NCBI GenBank assembly: GCA_018384745.1
Contig: JAHAYH010000116.1
Location: forward strand, 1 to 32,238
DNA from: Caryophanon sp.
GTDB lineage: Bacteria; Bacillota; Bacilli; Bacillales_A; Planococcaceae
Reading direction: 5' to 3'
Length of the DNA: 32,238 bases
How positions within the stretch are numbered: the stretch's first letter is position 1; each line of letters starts with the position of its first letter. Below, piece by piece: positions 25,230-32,238 of this stretch. Below the pieces are notes generated by a model that saw only the letters and a program-made list of their open reading frames with translations, was not told the origin of the DNA and did not search any database. Position numbers and translations under genes: made by a program.

Positions 25230-28073
25230 TTATTTTTGCGCACGCGCTTTGTCGCGCTCGAGCACTGGCTTTAAATAATGCCCGGTACTCGATGCCGCAA
25301 CTTCACAAATCGCTTCCGGTGTACCGGTTGCCACGATCATGCCGCCGCGCTCGCCACCTTCTGGACCAAGGTCAATAATGTGGTCCGCTGTTTTAATGAC
25401 ATCTAAATTATGCTCAATGACAAGCACCGTGTTGCCACCATCCACTAAGCGATGCAACACATGCAGTAATTTTGAAATATCATATGCGTGTAAACCGGTT
25501 GTTGGCTCATCCAAAATGTAAAACGACTTGCCGTTTGATCGGCGATGCAGTTCTGATGCAAGCTTCACGCGCTGTGCTTCCCCACCAGAAAGCGTCGTCG
25601 CAGGCTGCCCAAGCTTAATGTAACCAAGACCAACGTCAACAATCGTTTGCAGCTTTCGGCTAATTTTCGGATGGTTTTCGAAAAACGTCAGCCCTTCCTC
25701 AACGGTCATATTTAAAATATCGGCAATGTTTTTACCGCGATATTTCACTTCAAGTGTTTCGCGATTGTAGCGCTTGCCGTTACATACTTCACACGGCACG
25801 TACACATCCGGTAAAAAGTGCATTTCAATTTTTATAATGCCGTCGCCTTTACACGCTTCACAGCGACCGCCTTTAACGTTAAAGCTAAAGCGTCCCTTTT
25901 TGTAGCCGCGTAACTTCGATTCGTTCGTTTGTGTAAACACGTCTCGAATGTCATCAAACACCCCTGTATACGTCGCAGGATTGGAGCGCGGCGTACGTCC
26001 AATTGGGGACTGGTCAATATCAATGACTTTTTCCAGCATATCCGTTCCTTCAATCGACGCGTACTTCCCTGGGCGAATTTTGGCACGTGACACTTTTTGT
26101 GCGAGCGCTTTATATAAAATGCTATTAATTAATGTCGATTTCCCTGAACCAGATACGCCTGTCACCGCAATAAACTGACCGAGTGGGAAGTCGACGTCAA
26201 CTTGTTTTAAGTTGTTTTCAGCCGCGCCTTTTAACGAAATAATGCGCCCGTCATGCTCGCGACGTGTCGCAGGAACCGGAATGTATTCCTTCCCACTTAA
26301 GTAGCGACCTGTTAACGACTGTTCATTGTTCATGACTTCCTCCGGTGTGCCTTGTGCAACAATTTGTCCACCGTGAACACCAGCGCCTGGTCCGATATCG
26401 ATTAAATGGTCCGCCGCAAGCATCGTATCTTCATCATGCTCGACGACAATTAACGTATTGCCAATGTCGCGCATATTTTTCAATGTCTGAATTAAACGAT
26501 CATTGTCGCGCTGATGAAGCCCGATCGATGGCTCATCTAAAATGTAGAGCACGCCCGTTAAGCGCGAGCCAATTTGTGTTGCTAAACGAATGCGCTGCGC
26601 CTCACCACCGGATAATGTGCCAGCTGTACGGCTAAGCGTTAAATAATCTAAGCCCACATTCACTAAAAACTGTAGACGCTCTTCAATTTCACGTAAAATT
26701 AAGTTCGCAATTTGACGATCGGTCGCAGAAAGCTGTAACTTCTCAAAAAACGTTAGTAAATGCACAATCGCAAAGCTCGTCATTTCACTAATGTGCAACC
26801 CGTCTACTTTTACCGCAAGCGCCTCTTTCTTTAAGCGATTGCCTTCACACGTTTGGCACACTTGCTCGGTCATGTACTTTTCCATTTGCTCACGCGTATA
26901 ATCAGACGACGATTCACGATAGCGGCGCGCAATGTTTTCATACACGCCTTCAAACTGAATCATCTTCTCACGCACGTCACCTGCATCCGTTTCGAAGCGG
27001 AACAACAGCTTTTCTTTCCCGGAACCTTTTAAAATTTTATTGAGCTTCGTTTTCGGTAATTTTTTCACCGGTGTATCCAGATCAATGTCGTAATGCTTAC
27101 ATACCGATTGCAACATTTGCGGATAGTATTGCGAGCTGATGGGCTGCCACGGGGCAATTGCACCTTCGTTTAACGTTAAGTCTTCATTTGGAATGACTAA
27201 CTCTGGGTCCACTTCCAGCTTCGCGCCGAGCCCGTCACATGACGGACATGCGCCAAACGGACTGTTAAATGAAAACATGCGCGGCTCTAGTTCGCCAATC
27301 GAGAAACCACAAATTGGACATGCATGATGCTCGCTGAAAATAAGCTCCTCATCACCAATAACATCGACAATGATGCGACCTTCTGCTAAGCGCAGTGCCA
27401 TTTCAAGCGAATCGCTTAAACGTCCTTCAACGCCCTCTTTGATCGCTATGCGGTCAATTACCGCTTCAATCGTATGCGCTTTATTTTTATCGAGCTCAAT
27501 GTTGTCATCGACGTCGCGCAGCTCGCCGTTCACACGCACGCGCACGTAGCCTTCTTTCTTTAAATCATCGAGCAGCTTTACATGCGTCCCTTTTCGCCCT
27601 TCAACGAGCGGCGCCAAAATTTGCATTTTCGTACGCGCTTCATAGCTCATTAAGCGGTCGACCATTTGCTGCACCGTTTGTGACGTAATTTCAATACCAT
27701 GCTCTGGACAAATCGGCTTACCAATTCGCGCATATAATAAACGTAAATAATCGTAAATTTCCGTCACTGTGCCGACTGTCGAACGCGGATTGCGGCTCGT
27801 CGTTTTTTGGTCAATGGAAATGGCCGGTGATAAGCCTTCAATCGCATCGACGTCCGGCTTATCAGCTTGCCCTAAAAATTGACGCGCATATGCAGATAAT
27901 GACTCGACGTAACGGCGCTGTCCTTCCGCATAAATCGTATCAAATGCAAGCGACGATTTCCCAGACCCTGATAACCCCGTAATGACAACTAGTTGGTCGC
28001 GTGGGATCGTCACATGTATATTTTTTAAATTGTGGGTACGTGCCCCTTGGACAACAATTTCAGTATGCTTCAT
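25230..28073 (-). CDS. uvrA: Excinuclease ABC subunit A
   Basis: This 947-residue damage-recognition ATPase of nucleotide excision repair carries two ABC cassettes. The first Walker A is GLSGSGKSS (33-41) and the second, GVSGSGKST, lies in the C-terminal half. Two LSGGEAQR signatures are present. The zinc-binding Cys pairs are intact (CPICGF...[14 protein letters not shown]...CEVCNGKR), as is CQTCEGNRL. The length is within a few residues of the Bacillus protein. The ATG has AAGGA seven to eight bases upstream, 13 bp behind uvrB, so the genes form one operon. Confidence 0.98.
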   Translation of the reverse strand: MKHTEIVVQGARTHNLKNIHVTIPRDQLVVITGLSGSGKSSLAFDTIYAEGQRRYVESLSAYARQFLGQADKPDVDAIEGLSPAISIDQKTTSRNPRSTVGTVTEIYDYLRLLYARIGKPICPEHGIEITSQTVQQMVDRLMSYEARTKMQILAPLVEGRKGTHVKLLDDLKKEGYVRVRVNGELRDVDDNIELDKNKAHTIEAVIDRIAIKEGVEGRLSDSLEMALRLAEGRIIVDVIGDEELIFSEHHACPICGFSIGELEPRMFSFNSPFGACPSCDGLGAKLEVDPELVIPNEDLTLNEGAIAPWQPISSQYYPQMLQSVCKHYDIDLDTPVKKLPKTKLNKILKGSGKEKLLFRFETDAGDVREKMIQFEGVYENIARRYRESSSDYTREQMEKYMTEQVCQTCEGNRLKKEALAVKVDGLHISEMTSFAIVHLLTFFEKLQLSATDRQIANLILREIEERLQFLVNVGLDYLTLSRTAGTLSGGEAQRIRLATQIGSRLTGVLYILDEPSIGLHQRDNDRLIQTLKNMRDIGNTLIVVEHDEDTMLAADHLIDIGPGAGVHGGQIVAQGTPEEVMNNEQSLTGRYLSGKEYIPVPATRREHDGRIISLKGAAENNLKQVDVDFPLGQFIAVTGVSGSGKSTLINSILYKALAQKVSRAKIRPGKYASIEGTDMLEKVIDIDQSPIGRTPRSNPATYTGVFDDIRDVFTQTNESKLRGYKKGRFSFNVKGGRCEACKGDGIIKIEMHFLPDVYVPCEVCNGKRYNRETLEVKYRGKNIADILNMTVEEGLTFFENHPKISRKLQTIVDVGLGYIKLGQPATTLSGGEAQRVKLASELHRRSNGKSFYILDEPTTGLHAYDISKLLHVLHRLVDGGNTVLVIEHNLDVIKTADHIIDLGPEGGERGGMIVATGTPEAICEVAASSTGHYLKPVLERDKARAQK

Positions 28074-28086
28074 AAGTAGTTCCTTC

Positions 28087-30063
28087 CTATTGAGATTTCA
28101 GCTCAAAAATAGCATCGCGCAGTTCAGCTGCTCGTTCAAAATCAAGCGCACGTGCTGCCTCTTTCATTTCGAGCTCGAGCGTTTCCACTAGCGCATTTTT
28201 CTCTTTTTTCGTTAACTTTTTGCCACCGATTGTTTTCGTTACATAGTTTTCCGTTTCCTCCGCTGCTTGCGTTGCGCGAATCAGCTCTGGAATTTTTTTC
28301 GAGATCGTTTGTGGCGTAATGCCGTGCTGTTCGTTATAAGCCATTTGCAGTGTGCGACGACGCTTCGTTTCCTCAATCGCCTTTGTCATCGAGTCGGTCA
28401 TTTTATTGGCGTACATAATGACCGTACCGTTTGCGTTACGTGCGGCACGCCCAATCGTTTGAATAAGCGAGCGCTCCGAACGTAAAAAGCCTTCTTTATC
28501 CGCATCAAGAATCGCAACAAGTGATACTTCTGGAATGTCGAGCCCCTCACGCAGTAAGTTAATGCCAATTAACACATCATGCACCCCTTGACGTAGCTCG
28601 CGAATAATTTCGATGCGCTCTAACGTCTTTACCTCCGAATGCAAATATTGAACCTTTAAACCAAGTTCCTTTAAATAATCCGTTAAATCTTCGGACATTT
28701 TCTTCGTTAGCGTCGTAATTAACACGCGTTCATTTTTTTCGATGCGCGCATGAATTTCATCGATCAAGTCGTCAATTTGACCTTCAATCGGACGCACATC
28801 AATGGTCGGATCAAGCAAGCCGGTTGGACGAATAATTTGCTCGGTCATATTTGGTGTATGCTCAAGCTCGTACGGCCCTGGCGTCGCTGACACAAATACC
28901 GCTTGATGAATATGACGTTCAAATTCATCCCATTTTAACGGTCGGTTATCGAGCGCAGACGGCAAGCGGAACCCATGATCGACCAACACATTTTTACGCG
29001 CCTGATCGCCGTTGTACATGCCGCGCACTTGCGGTAACGTTACGTGTGACTCATCAACGACGAGTAAAAAGTCATCTGGGAAATAATCGAGCAATGTATA
29101 CGGCGTTGCTCCTTTGTCGCGCAGCGTTAAATGGCGCGAATAGTTTTCAATGCCTGATGTAAAGCCCATTTCCTTCAGCATTTCTAAATCGTAATTTGTG
29201 CGTTGCTCTAAGCGCTGTGCTTCTAACAATTTATCTTCAGCACGCAGCTCGACTAAACGCTCCTCGAGCTCGCGTTCAATGCGTTCAATCGCAATTTTCA
29301 TTTTTTCTTCGCGCGTAACGAAGTGAGACGCTGGGAAAATGGCAACGTGTTCACGCTCGCCTAAAATTTCACCTGTCAATGCGTTCACTTCTCGAATGCG
29401 ATCAATTTCATCGCCAAAAAATTCCACGCGAATGCAATGTTCGTCACGTGATGCTTGGAAAATTTCCACAACATCGCCGCGCACACGAAACGTTCCGCGC
29501 GTAAAGCTAATATCATTTCGTTCATATTGAATGTCCACAAGTTTACGCAGTAGCTCATTGCGTTCAATGTCCATGCCCGGTCGTAACGACACGACCATCT
29601 CGCGGTATTCCTCCGGTGATCCTAAGCCGTAAATACACGATACAGACGCAATAATGATGACATCCTGACGCTCAAATAACGCGGACGTTGCAGAGTGACG
29701 CAATTTATCAATTTCATCGTTAATGCTTGAGTCTTTTTCGATATACGTATCGGTTTGCGGTACGTACGCTTCCGGTTGGAAATAATCGTAGTAGCTGACG
29801 AAATATTCGACCGCGTTGTTTGGGAAAAATTCTTTAAACTCGCTATATAATTGCCCCGCAAGCGTTTTGTTATGTGCCATGACGAGCGTCGGCTTATTCA
29901 CTTGCTGAATGACGTTTGAAATGGTAAACGTTTTCCCTGTCCCTGTTGCGCCGAGCAACGTTTGAAGACGCTCCCCGCGCTGAATGCCCTCGACAAGCTC
30001 CGCGATGGCATTTGGCTGGTCTCCTGCTGGCTTGTAATTCGATTGTAAGTCAAATTGTGTCAC
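28087..30063 (-). CDS. uvrB: Excinuclease ABC subunit B
   Basis: This 658-residue DNA-verifying helicase of excision repair has Walker A GATGTGKT (38-45). The damage-probing beta-hairpin ([21 protein letters not shown] region, about 91-111), DEAD-like VVDESH, the SATPGPYE motif and GRAARN are all present. The C-terminal UVR motif (about 630-655, [15 protein letters not shown]) recruits UvrC. The GTG start has GAGG eight bases upstream. A LexA-like box and a -10 element precede it, and uvrA follows closely. Confidence 0.98.
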   Translation of the reverse strand: MTQFDLQSNYKPAGDQPNAIAELVEGIQRGERLQTLLGATGTGKTFTISNVIQQVNKPTLVMAHNKTLAGQLYSEFKEFFPNNAVEYFVSYYDYFQPEAYVPQTDTYIEKDSSINDEIDKLRHSATSALFERQDVIIIASVSCIYGLGSPEEYREMVVSLRPGMDIERNELLRKLVDIQYERNDISFTRGTFRVRGDVVEIFQASRDEHCIRVEFFGDEIDRIREVNALTGEILGEREHVAIFPASHFVTREEKMKIAIERIERELEERLVELRAEDKLLEAQRLEQRTNYDLEMLKEMGFTSGIENYSRHLTLRDKGATPYTLLDYFPDDFLLVVDESHVTLPQVRGMYNGDQARKNVLVDHGFRLPSALDNRPLKWDEFERHIHQAVFVSATPGPYELEHTPNMTEQIIRPTGLLDPTIDVRPIEGQIDDLIDEIHARIEKNERVLITTLTKKMSEDLTDYLKELGLKVQYLHSEVKTLERIEIIRELRQGVHDVLIGINLLREGLDIPEVSLVAILDADKEGFLRSERSLIQTIGRAARNANGTVIMYANKMTDSMTKAIEETKRRRTLQMAYNEQHGITPQTISKKIPELIRATQAAEETENYVTKTIGGKKLTKKEKNALVETLELEMKEAARALDFERAAELRDAIFELKSQ

Positions 30064-30106
30064 ATGCTTCCCCTCATTTCTTCGTGCAAATTCGTATCGT
30101 TAGTGT

Positions 30107-30134
30107 ATCATATATCCGTTTTCAAATCGAACAA
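30107..30134 (-). promoter_or_regulatory. Candidate uvrBA promoter
   Basis: On the minus strand TATGAT (30107-30112) is preceded, after 16 bp, by TTGTTC (30129-30134). The start would be about 37 bases before the uvrB GTG. Confidence 0.4.
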
Positions 30135-30138
30135 AAAG

Positions 30139-30152
30139 CGAACGTACGTTTT
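30139..30152. promoter_or_regulatory. LexA (SOS) box of uvrBA
   Basis: CGAACGTACGTTTT fits CGAAC-N4-GTTCG at 8 of 10 half-site bases, with one perfect half. It lies four bases upstream of the predicted -35. SOS control of uvrBA is established in B. subtilis, which raises the prior. Confidence 0.6.
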
Positions 30153-30190
30153 AAAATGATTTTTTTGGACATGTTGCTTCATGTTAAGCA

Positions 30191-30229
30191 TATAAAAATA
30201 CCATTCGAAACGAGTCGAATGGTATTTTT
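30191..30229 (-). terminator. Intrinsic terminator of cstA
   Basis: A 15-bp perfect stem (30194-30208 with 30215-30229) with a six-base loop closes in A5/T5 and lies 13 bases after the cstA stop. T residues follow on the minus strand. Confidence 0.85.
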
Positions 30230-30242
30230 TACGTAGCGCTAT

Positions 30243-32036
30243 TTACGCCACTGCTTTTTTCGTAAAGCGTGGATGTTGCCAAAGCTCACGCCATTTTAAT
30301 ACAGACGCAATGACAATCACTAAACCAAGTGCAAGCATGATGCATGAAAGCACACCGTTTAATACGTTGAAGCCACCTGCCGCGTTGTTCCAATACACGT
30401 TTTTCACCATCCAGAAGCCGGCTACGTTGACGGTAATGTATAAGTACACAAGTGGAATGAAGCATGTTAACGCGTAAATGCGTTTGTCTGCTACTTTTAA
30501 CACGAACGTCACACCACATACTAATCCGATTGACGCCATTAACTGGTTCGATACGCCAAACAGCGCCCAAACTGACGCGATGTCGCCGGAATTCAGTAAG
30601 TACCCCCACATGACGCAGGCGAGCGCACTAGCCCCGATTGCACCTGGCATCCAATCTGTCTTCTTCAACGGCTTGTACACATTGCCTAAGAAATCTTGAA
30701 TTAAGTAACGCGCCGTACGTGTTCCTGCATCAATGGCAGTTAAAATGAACACCGCTTCAAACATAATAACGAATTGATAGAAGTACTTCGTTAAATGGCT
30801 AAACCATTCAACACCCGCAAAGATCGATGCCATCCCGACCGCAAGCGTTACGGCACCGCCTGTACGCCCTTCTAAATCCATACCAATGGCTTGTGATAAT
30901 GCCGGTAAATCAACAACCGTCATGCCAAGCTCCGCAAAGCGCTCAGGCGTTGAGTTAATCGCAAAGTAATCCGCTGGGTGTAACACCGTTGCAGCGATTA
31001 ATGCCATGACACCGACCACACATTCGACAAGCATCGCACCGAAGCCGACGATGCGAATGTCTTCCCATTTGTTTAACATTTTCGGTGTTGTCCCAGAACC
31101 AACGAACGCGTGGAAACCAGAGATGGCACCGCAGGCAATCGTAATCGACACGAACGGCCACACAGGACCTGCGACGATTGGACCGCCACCGCCTAAAAAG
31201 TCTGGAATGATCGCTGGGAATTGAATCGTTGGGTTAATAATGAAGACCCCAATAATTAGTGCAATAAATACCCCAATTTTCATGAAGCTTGATAAGTAAT
31301 CGCGCGGTGCAAGCAGGAACCAAACCGGTAACGCTGCTGCAAAGAACGCGTAAATTGGTAAAATGATTGATAATGTTTCACGATCTAACGTTAACACATC
31401 GCCTAACCATGTACCTTGTATGTATGGTCCGTAAAATACAGCCGCAATTAATAAAACAACCCCGATGATTGTGGATAGCTTTAAATTACCGGTAAATTTC
31501 GTAATCAGCCCCATCAGCATCGCAATCGGAATCGTTGCCGCTACCGCGAATGTGCCCCATGGGTTTTCCGCTAATGCGCCTAAAATAACCATTGAAAGGC
31601 CGGCCATCGTAATCGTAATGATGAAGAGCATTGCTAAACCGGTACAAAAACCTGCAACCGGTCCAAGTTCTTCACGCATGACTTCCGATAAAGATTTCCC
31701 GCCTTTTGTCATCGATGCGAATAACACGACGGCGTCATGCACGGCACCACCAATGACGGCACCAATTAATAACCAAATATACCCTGGTAAATACCCGAAC
31801 TGTGCCGCTAAAATTGGTCCTACTAATGGACCTGCTGCGGCGATTGCGGCAAAGTGATGCCCAAACGCTACCCATTTGCTCGTTGGAACGAAGTCTTTGC
31901 CATCGTTCTTCTCGTGCGCAGGTGTTGGCTTGTCATCATTAATTTTCAATACGGTTTTTGTAAAGAAAATTCCGTATAAACGATACGCAATCGTTAAAAT
32001 ACAGATCGCCGCAATTACTAATGTAATTGCATTCAT
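30243..32036 (-). CDS. cstA: Carbon starvation protein CstA family carrier
   Basis: This 597-residue membrane protein has about 15-16 helices. The CstA signature FGHHFAAIAAAGPLVGPI lies at about 59-76, followed by GAVHDAVVLFASMTKGGKSL. Members import pyruvate or peptides when carbon is scarce. The length matches the short Bacillus-type CstA (about 600) and not the 700-residue E. coli forms. The ATG has AGGAGG ten bases upstream. A promoter with an extended -10 and a CodY-like box lie in front, directly beside the end of a TnpB-type element. Confidence 0.95.
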   Translation of the reverse strand: MNAITLVIAAICILTIAYRLYGIFFTKTVLKINDDKPTPAHEKNDGKDFVPTSKWVAFGHHFAAIAAAGPLVGPILAAQFGYLPGYIWLLIGAVIGGAVHDAVVLFASMTKGGKSLSEVMREELGPVAGFCTGLAMLFIITITMAGLSMVILGALAENPWGTFAVAATIPIAMLMGLITKFTGNLKLSTIIGVVLLIAAVFYGPYIQGTWLGDVLTLDRETLSIILPIYAFFAAALPVWFLLAPRDYLSSFMKIGVFIALIIGVFIINPTIQFPAIIPDFLGGGGPIVAGPVWPFVSITIACGAISGFHAFVGSGTTPKMLNKWEDIRIVGFGAMLVECVVGVMALIAATVLHPADYFAINSTPERFAELGMTVVDLPALSQAIGMDLEGRTGGAVTLAVGMASIFAGVEWFSHLTKYFYQFVIMFEAVFILTAIDAGTRTARYLIQDFLGNVYKPLKKTDWMPGAIGASALACVMWGYLLNSGDIASVWALFGVSNQLMASIGLVCGVTFVLKVADKRIYALTCFIPLVYLYITVNVAGFWMVKNVYWNNAAGGFNVLNGVLSCIMLALGLVIVIASVLKWRELWQHPRFTKKAVA

Positions 32037-32069
32037 ATTGTTTCTACCTCCTACATTGTCATGACATTT

Positions 32070-32098
32070 ATTATAGCAAATTCTTTTTTTGTTGTATT
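32070..32098 (-). promoter_or_regulatory. cstA promoter
   Basis: A perfect TATAAT (32070-32075) preceded by TGC is an extended -10. The -35 (AATACA, 32093-32098, 17-bp spacer) is weak. The leader is about 25-30 bases. Confidence 0.5.
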
Positions 32099-32110
32099 GA
32101 AAAAATAGAG

Positions 32111-32125
32111 AACTATCTGAAAATT
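32111..32125. promoter_or_regulatory. CodY-box candidate upstream of cstA
   Basis: AACTATCTGAAAATT matches the CodY consensus AATTTTCWGAAAATT at 13 of 15 positions. It lies about 12 bases upstream of the -35 region and two or three bases from the end of the mobile element. Confidence 0.55.
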
Positions 32126-32127
32126 AA

Positions 32128-32238
32128 TTGAACTACCCCCACTTACCTTCACTTGAAGTGGGGGATTCCTACGATCACAAACGTATCCGTCCGTTATTTA
32201 GTAGGCCATCCCCGTCGTTCCTGCGGTTAGAAGTCTTA
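32128..32238 (-). mobile_element. Right end of an IS200/IS605-family (TnpB-carrying) element
   Basis: The minus strand shows the end of tnpB, then a non-coding tail with the stem-loop CCCCCACTT/AAGTGGGGG (32136-32144 with 32156-32164), then TAGTTCAA. This combination marks the right end of elements in this family. The rest of the element lies to the right of the window. The exact last base (32127-32131) is not fixed by the sequence. Confidence 0.7.
32128..32238 (-). ncRNA. Omega RNA (reRNA) of the TnpB element, 3' part
   Basis: In TnpB systems the guide RNA overlaps the tnpB 3' end and runs to the element's right end. Its scaffold stem-loop here would be 32136-32164, and the guide would be read from the flank beyond 32128, toward cstA. 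The 5' end is outside the window. It is identified from position and structure, not from a covariance search. Confidence 0.5.
32198..32238 (-). CDS. tnpB: TnpB RNA-guided nuclease, C-terminal end (partial)
   Basis: The window edge keeps only the last 12 complete codons, which read RLLTAGTTGMAY and a TAA stop (32198-32200). This R-L-(L/P)-T-x-GTTG tail is common at the C-terminus of TnpB proteins of IS200/IS605 and IS1341-type elements. The stem-loop element end about 34 bases downstream agrees. The catalytic RuvC and zinc-finger parts are outside, so activity cannot be judged. Confidence 0.65.
   Translation of the reverse strand, partial: RLLTAGTTGMAY

Noticed and set aside
1-32238. CRISPR arrays, tRNA or rRNA genes, prophage
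   Set aside because: Reading both strands I saw no regularly spaced repeats, no tRNA-like cloverleaf and no phage gene set.

Overview
The window is a stretch of Gram-positive, Bacillales-type chromosome. The gene content and protein lengths (AddA/AddB rather than RecBCD, a MinJ-like PDZ protein, YisK/YisL, ftsEX with a coiled-coil hydrolase, strong AGGAGG-type ribosome binding sites) fit Bacillaceae/Planococcaceae; I favour Planococcaceae, but the sequence alone does not fix the genus. Every gene I accept lies on the minus strand, so the window reads right to left.

From the right: an IS200/IS605-family element enters at the edge (the last 12 codons of tnpB, the stem-loop right end and the matching omega-RNA 3' region, ending near 32128). 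Next come cstA (pyruvate/peptide carrier), the uvrB-uvrA excision-repair operon, and a YvlB/LiaX-like DUF4097 protein. A division/cell-wall block follows: ftsE-ftsX and a secreted PcsB-type coiled-coil/M23 peptidase, then a membrane-anchored TlpA/ResA-type thiol oxidoreductase and a MinJ-like polytopic PDZ protein. After these are a TVP38/VTT membrane protein, the recombination operon addB-addA, a DUF418 membrane protein, yisK (FAH family), yisL, a 31-codon membrane peptide, and a membrane-anchored GH13-like protein that has lost catalytic residues. A gene-free AT-rich stretch of about 600 bp separates these from a five-gene oligopeptide ABC transporter operon in the order D-F-B-C-A, which runs to the left edge.

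Most transcription units are bounded by clear intrinsic terminators, and several promoters can be read. Three 15-mers matching the CodY consensus at 13 of 15 positions sit at the opp, yisK and cstA control regions, which suggests nutrient-responsive control of peptide and organic-acid use. LexA-like boxes (8 of 10 half-site bases) sit at uvrBA and inside the addBA promoter spacer, which suggests DNA-damage control of both repair operons.

Most genes are conserved housekeeping genes. The points that stand out are the TnpB/omega-RNA end whose natural guide would be read from the cstA control region, the degenerate GH13 protein with its small membrane partner, the PcsB-coil/M23 fusion next to ftsEX, and the unexpected SOS-like box at addBA.
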